From positions 124,001 to 188,000 of the forward strand of contig NZ_FXAO01000001.1 of NCBI RefSeq assembly GCF_900177645.1: DNA of 64,000 nt, given 5' to 3'. The notes below the pieces were generated by a model. It saw nothing but the letters and a program-made list of their open reading frames with translations, was not told the origin of the DNA and made no database searches. Origin of the DNA: Arenibacter troitsensis (GTDB lineage: Bacteria > Bacteroidota > Bacteroidia > Flavobacteriales > Flavobacteriaceae). Position numbers and translations under genes: made by a program. How positions within the stretch are numbered: position 1 is the stretch's first letter; every line of letters begins with the position of its first letter. Of this stretch, positions 27,075-34,694 are shown in pieces.

Positions 27075-27307
27075 TCGCGGGCAGGGGTTGTACGTTAAGT
27101 TGAAAAAAATCGCAACTAAAATACAAATTATAATCTAAAAATAATTCGTTTTATTCGCTTGGGGAGGTCATGTTCAAGAACTAACTACAAGGACCAAGGC
27201 CCCTTTGGAAATCAGACTCTTCTGGTTGCTATCCAATTTTGATATATGGAGCACAATGGTAAGTCTGTCCGGAATGCAAATTAATCTTTAATGTTGTTCG
27301 GCGGATT

Positions 27308-28405
27308 TTAATCTATTACAGTAAACAATTCCAAGTCTTGTTCTTTCCCTTTAAGTTCTTTTCTTCCCAAAGATTGCATTCTAAATTCCGGTTCCAACAA
27401 TAGGCTTTGGCATAAATCCCGTGAGATTAAAATGTCTACGTTATATTGGTTGCAAAGCCCCTGAATTCTGGCGGTAGTATTGAGAACGTCTCCAGTAAAT
27501 ATAATTTCTTTTTTAAGCACACCTATTTCCCCTGTGGTTACCTTTCCGAAGTGAAATCCGGCTTTAAAAGTAGGTGCAATGCCGTAGTTGGTGGAATACC
27601 ATTCCGTCCTTTTTTGAAGGTCCTTTTTCATGGCAAAAAAGCATTTAATACAATTGTTGTTCGCAATACCATCCTCGTATCTCCATGAGATAATAATTTC
27701 ATCCCCTACATATTGGTATATTTCCCCTGAATGTTGGATGATAGCTTCGGTAAAGTCAGCGTAATATTCCTTTAGAAGTTCAAAATACTTTATGTGGCCT
27801 AATTGTTCTGCTATGGCCGTTGAGGATTTCATATCGGAGAACATGAAAATCCTCAATTCCTCGGTAGGGGTATGGTATTTTCCTGTAAAGAAATTCATTA
27901 GGACACCGTGCCCTATATTTTCACTGATTTCGGAGTAGAACAAAGAGACTAAAAGTGATGTCGCTAACTGTATATCGGTACTTAGATGTGTAATGCTGGT
28001 TAGGTAATCCCCGAACATATGCCAGACACGTGGGTCAAAGATGGAAATGTCCAATTCCAGGCTCTTGGCTATTGGGTAGGTGATGAAAGTAATGATCAAC
28101 AGCAACAATATGTAAAAAATGGTTTTGTATACGATCTTCTTGGTAAAACTTTTTTTGGAAAAAACTTGGTTGAGATATATAAGTTCAATGGTCCCAATGA
28201 GGAGTCCAACAATCATGAGGGCAGCGCTGGAAAAGAGGAATACCTCAAAATTCATAGTAATCCTGGAGGATTGGTCCTGATAGGAATTACCTACTGCAGC
28301 TTGCTCCACGATCCAAAATACCCAACCAGATACCAACCAAATAATTCCGAACGGGATTATTCGGGTAAGGTTTCTTCTGGTTTTGGAAGATAATTGTAAG
28401 GACAT
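27308..28405 (-). CDS. Membrane-bound class III adenylate/guanylate cyclase
   Basis: A 365-residue protein with about four membrane helices in residues 15-170 and a C-terminal class III cyclase domain (about 184-365). The two metal-binding Asp are in FMFSDMKSST (Asp191) and YVGDEIIISW (Asp235), and the N-x3-R transition-state pair is in VLNTTARIQ, so it looks active. Whether it makes cAMP or cGMP is not clear. It lies between two TolB/TPR/AraC genes, 233 bases from one and divergent from the other with a 139-base shared upstream region. Confidence 0.87.
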   Translation of the reverse strand: MSLQLSSKTRRNLTRIIPFGIIWLVSGWVFWIVEQAAVGNSYQDQSSRITMNFEVFLFSSAALMIVGLLIGTIELIYLNQVFSKKSFTKKIVYKTIFYILLLLIITFITYPIAKSLELDISIFDPRVWHMFGDYLTSITHLSTDIQLATSLLVSLFYSEISENIGHGVLMNFFTGKYHTPTEELRIFMFSDMKSSTAIAEQLGHIKYFELLKEYYADFTEAIIQHSGEIYQYVGDEIIISWRYEDGIANNNCIKCFFAMKKDLQKRTEWYSTNYGIAPTFKAGFHFGKVTTGEIGVLKKEIIFTGDVLNTTARIQGLCNQYNVDILISRDLCQSLLLEPEFRMQSLGRKELKGKEQDLELFTVID

Positions 28406-28491
28406 ACAGAATAATAAACTCTTGGAACACTATCGTAAAGTTAATGTCTTTTTTGAAATTGTCCCTTAAAATGGGTTATTGCAAATTATTG

Positions 28492-28499
28492 TACTTTTG
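28492..28499 (+). promoter_or_regulatory. Candidate -7 element for the cyclase-AraC fusion gene
   Basis: TACTTTTG fits TAnnTTTG and lies 45 bases before the ATG at 28545, within the divergent region shared with the membrane cyclase. No -33 box was found at standard spacing. Confidence 0.4.
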
Positions 28500-28544
28500 A
28501 AATGAGTTCTCTTTTTACGCAATAAAATCTAAGACCAAAAATTA

Positions 28545-30878
28545 ATGTCGAGCAATAAAAACCGCCGTATTGCAGTCATCATGTTTACCGATATTGTTGG
28601 CTACACTGCTCTTATGCAGAGGGATGAAAATGCCGCAGCGGTAATGCGGGCCCGTCATAGACAGGAGTTCGAAAAAAATCATAAACGTTATCATGGGGAT
28701 ATCCTACAATATTATGGCGACGGAACCCTGAGTGTTTTTTCCAGTGGGTTGGAGGCAGTGGAATGCGCCATAGCTATACAAAAGGTCTTGCAAAAGGAGA
28801 ATGCCGTGCCGCTTCGCGTAGGGTTGCACCTTGGCGATATTGTTTTTGATGGTACGGAAGTTTATGGGGACGGGGTAAATTTGGCTTCCCGTATAGAGAG
28901 TCTGGGAGTTGCAGGTTCAATACTCTTATCCGGTAAACTAAATGATGAGCTTAAGAACCATCCACATATTCCCACCTTGTCCTTGGGCCGTTTTAGTCTT
29001 AAGAATATTGCCAAACCGATTGAAGTATTTGCGGTAAAAAATGAAGGTATTCAGGTGCCCAGTCGTTCCGATCTTATGAACGTTCCTGAAAATGAGCCAA
29101 AGTCTATTGCTGTTCTCCCCTTTGTAAATATGAGTTCCAGTACGGACAATGAGTATTTTAGTGACGGAATGACAGAGGAAATCATAAACGCCCTTGCTAA
29201 AATAAAAGGATTAAAAGTAACCTCTAGAACCTCTTCCTTTCACTTTAAAAATGTTAATCTTCCCATAGCCCAGATAGGTAAGGAACTTAATGTGTCTACT
29301 ATCTTGGAAGGCAGTGTACGATTGTCCAAGAATAAAATGCGCATAACAGCACAGCTAATCGATGTTAAGGATGATTTTCATTTTTGGTCGGAGACTTTTG
29401 ATAGGTCATTGGAAGATGTTTTTGCCGTGCAGGATGAAATTAGCCTGCTCATTGCCGAAAGGTTACGGGAACATATTGGTCATTTTGAAATTGAAGGCCA
29501 ATTGGTCCAAGACCCCGAAGTACCAGTGGATATCTACCAACGTTATTTAAAAAGTAGGTATCATATTTTAAAGATGGGCAAGTCCGATATTGAAATGGGG
29601 ATTTCAATTTTGGAAGAAATTATCGGGGATTGGCCGTATTTTGCGTTGGCCCATTTGGGGATGCATCTGGCCTACACCCTATTGGGTACCATAGGTTTGG
29701 TACCTTTACAAGAGGCCTTTGCAAAGGGACAGCCTTTTTTGGACAAGGCCATTGAATTGGATGAAAATTTGCCCGAATGTCAATTGCACCTTTCCTATGC
29801 CTCCTTGATTCAAAAATGGGATCTTCCAGGAACCTATCGGCATTTGCATAGGGTGTATGAAGCTGGACCAATTGTGGATTATTACCCCAGTATGGCATCC
29901 ACTTTGGTAGCGGAAGGAAAATTTGGTGCGGCACGGACCTATATTGAAACCGCCCTTCAGCTTGATCCTTTTTCCTCGGTAAATTATCATCTCAAAGGAT
30001 TTATTGATTATTGCGAAGAAAAATATGACAACGCCATTACTAGTTTTGAAAAGGCAGTTGAACTCAAATCAGATTTTAAAACCTCTACCTTATATTGGGG
30101 ACAATCACTGTTATTGATGGGGAAAGGCAAGGAAGGATTGGCCTTTTTTGAGAAATTGCCACAAAATGAAACAGAAGATGTCTTGAGACTTGGAGGAACA
30201 ACAATGGCCCATGCCATGTTAGGGAATAAGGATCTTGCCGAAATGGGAATTGTTAAGTTGGAAGCGGCCCTGGAAACCGATTTTATGGGGAGGGCCTTAA
30301 ACTTGCTTATTATGTGCAATGCGCTGTTGGGAAAGATACCGGAAACCATTAGCTTAATAGAACAAGGTATTGCCCACAGATTGCCAATGATGATTTATAT
30401 TTTTGTGGATCCAATACTCAAGCCATTGTACGGAATGCCACGTTTTAAGGAACTTAGGAAGGAGGTTTTGGGTGAAGACAGTAAATTTTCGACCAAGAAA
30501 CGGAAGTATCAAAAATCGTTGTTCAATAAAAAGGAACTACAGGAATACAGGAAAAATTTGGATAAGTTAATGTTGGAAGAAGAACCTTACCTAGATCCTA
30601 ATCTAACACTGCCCATTTTGGCAGATATGATAGAGATTCCTTCCAATCATTTATCGCAGCTCCTAAATGAGGGTTATGGGAAAAATTTTGCCGACTATGT
30701 GAATACCTACCGTCTGGAAGCTTTTAAGGCCAAGGTGGCCGACCCATCCCAAAGACATCTCACCATTCTTGCGTTGGCATATGATAGCGGCTTTAACTCC
30801 AAGACCGTCTTTAATACCTATTTTAAAAAGATAATGGGTACGACCCCCAGAGCGTATTGGAAAAAAATAGTGGCTTAA
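28545..30878 (+). CDS. Fusion of class III nucleotide cyclase, TolB-like domain, TPR repeats and AraC-type DNA-binding domain
   Basis: A 777-residue soluble protein. Residues about 5-170 are a class III cyclase with both metal Asp (FTDIVGY Asp16, YYGDGTL Asp59) and the transition-state Asn112 and Arg116 in GDGVNLASRIES, so catalysis looks intact. About 185-320 are the TolB-N/FlgO-like domain (SIAVLPFVNMSSS), 330-640 TPR repeats, and 670-777 an AraC HTH (LPILADMIEIPSNHLSQLLN, YDSGFNSKTVFNTYFKKIMG). No membrane helix is visible, so the cyclase, sensor-like repeats and DNA-binding part share the cytoplasm. The role is inferred: a regulator that makes or responds to a cyclic nucleotide. Targets are unknown. 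Confidence 0.88.
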   Translation: MSSNKNRRIAVIMFTDIVGYTALMQRDENAAAVMRARHRQEFEKNHKRYHGDILQYYGDGTLSVFSSGLEAVECAIAIQKVLQKENAVPLRVGLHLGDIVFDGTEVYGDGVNLASRIESLGVAGSILLSGKLNDELKNHPHIPTLSLGRFSLKNIAKPIEVFAVKNEGIQVPSRSDLMNVPENEPKSIAVLPFVNMSSSTDNEYFSDGMTEEIINALAKIKGLKVTSRTSSFHFKNVNLPIAQIGKELNVSTILEGSVRLSKNKMRITAQLIDVKDDFHFWSETFDRSLEDVFAVQDEISLLIAERLREHIGHFEIEGQLVQDPEVPVDIYQRYLKSRYHILKMGKSDIEMGISILEEIIGDWPYFALAHLGMHLAYTLLGTIGLVPLQEAFAKGQPFLDKAIELDENLPECQLHLSYASLIQKWDLPGTYRHLHRVYEAGPIVDYYPSMASTLVAEGKFGAARTYIETALQLDPFSSVNYHLKGFIDYCEEKYDNAITSFEKAVELKSDFKTSTLYWGQSLLLMGKGKEGLAFFEKLPQNETEDVLRLGGTTMAHAMLGNKDLAEMGIVKLEAALETDFMGRALNLLIMCNALLGKIPETISLIEQGIAHRLPMMIYIFVDPILKPLYGMPRFKELRKEVLGEDSKFSTKKRKYQKSLFNKKELQEYRKNLDKLMLEEEPYLDPNLTLPILADMIEIPSNHLSQLLNEGYGKNFADYVNTYRLEAFKAKVADPSQRHLTILALAYDSGFNSKTVFNTYFKKIMGTTPRAYWKKIVA

Positions 30879-31010
30879 AAGGTTCCGATTTGTAATCTAG
30901 AACGACCAGTCCTACCATTTTATACACCTTTGCCTCAAATAAAACCATTTTAATTTAAGAATTAATATAGGTTTTACAACACTTAAAAAATAATATAATT
31001 TTACTTAAAA

Positions 31011-31919
31011 ATGTATAAGGATTTTTTCGTTGGGACAGTAATTCAGATAGCAATTATAATTGCAATATTAATCTCCTCATGCTCCCGTAATGATGCGGAC
31101 TCCTATGAAAATCAATACTTGGACATACCAGATTCTAGTTTTGAAGCTATATTGATAAAAGAGGGTATAGATTCTGACGGAGTCCTAAATCAAAGGATGT
31201 TGAGAAAAGATGCTTCGGAAGTAAGTGTTCTGGATTTAAATTTTTCAAATGAGGGAGTAATTAGTGATTTGACCGGAATTGAGGGATTCGTTGGGTTAAG
31301 GAAGCTATCCGTAATGCAACATGAACTAGTGGGTATCGACTTAAGTTCCAATACTTTATTGGATACCCTATTACTTGCCGGTAATTTTATTTCGACCATT
31401 GACGTAAGTAACAATCCCAATTTAATATTGATGGATGTGCAGGCTAACGAACTTAATTCCGTTGAAGGTCTATCAAATGCCAAAAGTCTAAAAAAACTAA
31501 ATCTGTCCTGGAATCTCTTCGAAGAATTTAGTGTCCAAAATGAATCTTTGGAAGTCTTGCATATGAGTCAAAATATTTTGAAAACCATTAATACCGAAGG
31601 CGCGGTTAATCTCAAAAATATTTTACTAACAACCAATGAGCTAACTACTGTGGATTTTAGTAAAAATGTAAAATTGGAAACCGTATTGATTTCCGACAAT
31701 AAAATTCAGAATATTGATCTTGAGCATAATACGGGTTTAACACATTTATATATTTCAAGTAATTCGCTTATCAATTTAGATGTGGGCAGTAATCAGGAAT
31801 TAATAGATCTAAAGGTAGATAGAAATCCCAATTTAAACTGTATCAAAATTAACAGTGGACAGAACATACCTAATGTTTCAATATCCGAATACCAAGAATT
31901 AAATACTTCTTGTGAATAA
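31011..31919 (+). CDS. Leucine-rich-repeat lipoprotein
   Basis: A 302-residue lipoprotein with signal ending AILISSC (Cys24). From about residue 60 onward it is built of 20-22-residue leucine-rich repeats (for example LRKLSVMQHELVGIDLSS, LDTLLLAGNFISTIDVSN, LTHLYISSNSLINLDVGSN). An internalin-like cap sequence (IPDSSFEAILIKEGIDSDG) precedes them. Such proteins are surface binders in Bacteroidota. No ligand can be inferred, and the gene stands alone. Confidence 0.85.
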   Translation: MYKDFFVGTVIQIAIIIAILISSCSRNDADSYENQYLDIPDSSFEAILIKEGIDSDGVLNQRMLRKDASEVSVLDLNFSNEGVISDLTGIEGFVGLRKLSVMQHELVGIDLSSNTLLDTLLLAGNFISTIDVSNNPNLILMDVQANELNSVEGLSNAKSLKKLNLSWNLFEEFSVQNESLEVLHMSQNILKTINTEGAVNLKNILLTTNELTTVDFSKNVKLETVLISDNKIQNIDLEHNTGLTHLYISSNSLINLDVGSNQELIDLKVDRNPNLNCIKINSGQNIPNVSISEYQELNTSCE

Positions 31920-32052
31920 CCAATAATCCCTTAACTCAAAAAGGGTGCCCTAAGGCCTTAAAAAGAATGCGCCAATTGGACCTTCATTTTAAAACTATTC
32001 CTGTACATAGCCTGGAAATACTATTTTTAGGGTCTCTTTAAGATTAATACTT

Positions 32053-32496
32053 ATGACATATAAAATAGATACGATTTCCCAAGCCGAATACCCCGTGGTG
32101 GTTGAAGTTTGGGAGGCCTCCGTAAGAGCCACACACCAATTTTTAAGGGAAGAGGACATTGCCTATTTTAAGCCGTTGATATTGAACGAGTATTTAAAGG
32201 CTGTACAATTACGTTGCGTTAGGAATGAGGTCAAGGAAATAATCGGTTTTATGGGAGTGGAAGGTGGGCATCTGGAAATGCTATTTGTACATCCGGCTTA
32301 CCGGGGAATGGGAATAGGCAAAAGTTTATTGACTTACTCCATACAAGAATTGAATGTAAATAAGGTGGATGTTAATGAACAGAACGAACAAGCGGTTGAA
32401 TTTTATAATTATGTTGGATTTAAAACAGTACGCCGGTCGGAACGGGATGCCACAGGAAAACCCTATCCTATTTTGCATATGGAATTAAAAGTTTAA
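32053..32496 (+). CDS. GNAT acetyltransferase of the YjaB type
   Basis: A 147-residue acetyl-CoA-dependent N-acetyltransferase. The acetyl-CoA loop is YRGMGIGKSLL, and the C-terminal segment VNEQNEQAVEFYNYVGF is nearly the same as in E. coli YjaB. The opening (VWEASVRATHQFL) fits as well. YjaB-type enzymes act on unclear small molecules or proteins. It is followed 143 bases later by an MDR oxidoreductase. Confidence 0.87.
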   Translation: MTYKIDTISQAEYPVVVEVWEASVRATHQFLREEDIAYFKPLILNEYLKAVQLRCVRNEVKEIIGFMGVEGGHLEMLFVHPAYRGMGIGKSLLTYSIQELNVNKVDVNEQNEQAVEFYNYVGFKTVRRSERDATGKPYPILHMELKV

Positions 32497-32568
32497 GGGT
32501 TTTGTTATTTGTTCCATAGAAGAAAAATGCTACACTACTTTCAGGTATAAATATAGTGCTATTGTTTT

Positions 32569-32590
32569 GTTCCGATTCCTAAATCGGAAC
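32569..32590. promoter_or_regulatory. Inverted repeat next to the MDR gene promoter
   Basis: GTTCCGATT (32569-32577), spacer CCTA, AATCGGAAC (32582-32590) is a perfect 9-bp inverted repeat. It ends two bases before the candidate -33 TTG at 32593. It lacks a following T run, so an operator fits better than a terminator, although it could be either. Confidence 0.45.
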
Positions 32591-32592
32591 GA

Positions 32593-32619
32593 TTGGCCAC
32601 GCGGTATCCGATACATTTG
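32593..32619 (+). promoter_or_regulatory. Promoter of the MDR oxidoreductase gene
   Basis: TTG (32593-32595), 16 bases, then TACATTTG (32612-32619), a full TAnnTTTG element. This is the best spaced promoter in the window, 20 bases before the ATG at 32640. Confidence 0.55.
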
Positions 32620-32639
32620 TCAAAATAAATATCGAAAAA

Positions 32640-33614
32640 ATGAAAGCGATCATAACAACAAAGTATGGTTCACCCAAGGTATTGCAACTTCAGGAAATTC
32701 CTAAGCCCATACCCAAAGAAAATGAGATTTTGGTAAAGGTAAAAGCTGCCAGTGTAACCAAGGCAGATACCATGATGCGTAGAGGGAAGCCGTGGTACGG
32801 TAGAATTTTTATTGGTTTAACAAAACCCAAATATCCTATAGCGGGTACTGGTTTTTCTGGAACGATAGAAGCCGTTGGTGACAAGGTACAACGTTTCCAA
32901 CTTGGGGATGATGTTTTTGGAGAGTCGGTTTTAGGTGCAGGTTCCAATGCGGAATATCTATGTATTTCAGAGGATGGCTTAGTGGAAGTTAAACCTGAAA
33001 ATGTAGGTCATGAAGAACTTGCAAGTATGTGTGATGGGCCTTTGACCTCTTGGAATTACTTAAAGGAAATGGCCAATGTAAAAAGCGGTCAGAAAGTGCT
33101 TGTAAATGGAGCTTCGGGAAGTCTGGGTACCGCTGCGGTGCAATTGGCCAAATATCTTGGAGCGGAAGTTACCGCCGTTTGCAGCTTTGGTAATTTTGAT
33201 TTGGTAAGATCGCTCGGAGCTGATCATGTTTTGGATCATACAAGGATAGATTTTACAAAAACGGGTGACAGTTACGACATTATTTTTGATACTGTGGGCA
33301 AGAGCCCGTTCCCGGAATGCAAAAAAGTACTTAGTGGAAATGGCATTTATCTTTCACCTGTACTGAGTATGTCATTGCTGTTCCAAATGCTTTGGACTTC
33401 TAAATTTGGTCGCAAAAAGGCAATGTTTTCAGCTACAGGTCTTTTGGCTGTTCCAAAACTTAGGACCATGTTGATTGAGCTAATAAATCTATTGGAATTG
33501 GGAAAATTAAAAATGGTCCTAGACAAACGCTACTCGCTTCATGAGGTTGGTAAAGCCCACAGTTATGTGGATACTGGCCGAAAAAAAGGCAATGTGGTAG
33601 TCATTTTGGATTGA
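32640..33614 (+). CDS. MDR-family NAD(P)-dependent alcohol dehydrogenase / quinone oxidoreductase
   Basis: A 324-residue zinc-independent-looking medium-chain dehydrogenase/reductase. The GroES-like half (about 1-120) has GTGFSGTIEAVGDKVQRFQ. The nucleotide-binding half has LVNGASGSLGTAAVQLAKYL with the AxGxxG-type motif. The catalytic-zinc Cys/His set is not visible, fitting quinone-oxidoreductase-like members. Substrate unknown. It is flanked by two perfect palindromes (32569-32590 and 33613-33632). Confidence 0.87.
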   Translation: MKAIITTKYGSPKVLQLQEIPKPIPKENEILVKVKAASVTKADTMMRRGKPWYGRIFIGLTKPKYPIAGTGFSGTIEAVGDKVQRFQLGDDVFGESVLGAGSNAEYLCISEDGLVEVKPENVGHEELASMCDGPLTSWNYLKEMANVKSGQKVLVNGASGSLGTAAVQLAKYLGAEVTAVCSFGNFDLVRSLGADHVLDHTRIDFTKTGDSYDIIFDTVGKSPFPECKKVLSGNGIYLSPVLSMSLLFQMLWTSKFGRKKAMFSATGLLAVPKLRTMLIELINLLELGKLKMVLDKRYSLHEVGKAHSYVDTGRKKGNVVVILD

Positions 33615-33632
33615 ATTCTATCGATAGAATTC
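33613..33632. repeat. Perfect 20-bp palindrome at the end of the MDR gene
   Basis: GAATTCTATCGATAGAATTC is fully self-complementary with no spacer and overlaps the stop codon of the MDR gene. It has no T run, so it is not a standard terminator. It could be a protein-binding site or contribute to mRNA 3' end stability. Confidence 0.55.
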
Positions 33633-34154
33633 CTTGCTAATAAAAGAGTCAAAATTTTGCAGATTAAATTTAAGTAGATTTCCAATAATTTTCTTTTGAC
33701 ACATATTAATATTCCCTTTAATTCTCGGTTCCCGATTTGGGTAAATCTACATTTTATCCAAGGTTTGTTAGCGTTGAACGTTGATATTTTGAATCATGGG
33801 TGTTGCATATTAACTTAGTATAGAAATAGTGTCTTTAAAACGCGATTTAAATTTAAACCTAGGAATACCCAATCAAATTGAATTACCTGTCCTATATTAT
33901 GGTAATGAATATGAAAAACAATAAAATGAAGGAATGAAAAAGAAAATCAATTTTATAGACCTGGTACTGACCTTTAGTGGTGCTTTTGCGGTTATTGTAT
34001 TGTTATTGGTAGTTTCCAAGTTCGTATAGTAGCGCTCATCAAAAAGGTCATAGGAAGATTTCTTGAAATTAACGGTCCATGGATACTAATTTTACGTAAA
34101 TATTATGTGGTGTCCAAATGGAGCCTTTTATTGTTTTAATCTAAATTCGGAATA
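33615..34154. other. Mostly non-coding gap with one tiny membrane ORF
   Basis: Apart from the palindrome at its left edge and the 31-residue ORF at 33934-34029, I see no gene, terminator or clear promoter in this 540-base AT-rich stretch. Confidence 0.5.
33934..34029 (+). CDS. Small single-helix membrane protein, 31 residues
   Basis: ATG 33934 opens a frame reading MKKKINFIDLVLTFSG followed by a hydrophobic run (AFAVIVLLLVVSKFV) to a TAG at 34029. Three N-terminal Lys and one helix of about 18 residues fit a cytoplasm-in membrane microprotein. No homologue is recognised. It lies 125 bases before another single-helix small protein. Confidence 0.45.
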   Translation: MKKKINFIDLVLTFSGAFAVIVLLLVVSKFV

Positions 34155-34439
34155 ATGTCTAAAACATCCGCCCGTTGGTTATTGGTATTGGTACTTGTCA
34201 TCGTTGGCTTTGGGGTCGGGATTTACTTGCAGGATTTAAAACATCAGGAAAGTACCAAGGCAGCCTGGAAGGCCAACCGGTTTAATGTGGCCAGGTTTAA
34301 TAAGATAATGCGGTATGCCGGGGATATGAATGACCAAAATTGGGCTGCTATGAGGGACAGTATTGGTAGTCAGTTGGATAGCTTAATGATATTGAGGTTT
34401 AGAAAAGAAGTGGACAGCATTAAAAAAGCGAAAAAATAA
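34155..34439 (+). CDS. Small hypothetical membrane-anchored protein
   Basis: A 94-residue protein with one N-terminal helix (WLLVLVLVIVGFGVGIYL, about 8-25) and a charged helical tail (FNKIMRYAGDMNDQNWAAM, ILRFRKEVDSIKKAKK). It would sit as an anchored periplasmic helix. I do not recognise the family. A strong terminator follows at 34517. Confidence 0.6.
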   Translation: MSKTSARWLLVLVLVIVGFGVGIYLQDLKHQESTKAAWKANRFNVARFNKIMRYAGDMNDQNWAAMRDSIGSQLDSLMILRFRKEVDSIKKAKK

Positions 34440-34516
34440 AATTATCGGCCTAAATATATCTTGGTTAAATTTCACTGAGATCATTCAGACAGAATACTGC
34501 CGTAGGCAAAATTATA

Positions 34517-34544
34517 GAAAAGCAACCCTTTTGGGTTGCTTTTC
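34517..34544 (+). terminator. Rho-independent terminator
   Basis: GAAAAGCAACCC, loop TTTT, GGGTTGCTTTTC is a perfect 12-bp stem containing its own T tract. It closes the 34155 gene and insulates the DUF1553 gene that follows. Confidence 0.85.
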
Positions 34545-34694
34545 TTGTTTGTATCAGTAACATTGGGTATTGTATTTTTAATCTGAATAGTTAACTTAGA
34601 GGAAAATAAATGTAATAGAAATAAAATTAGATGAACTCCTTTGGTCTTCATCTTTTTTATACTATTGGTAAAAAAAATATATTAAATTGCTACT

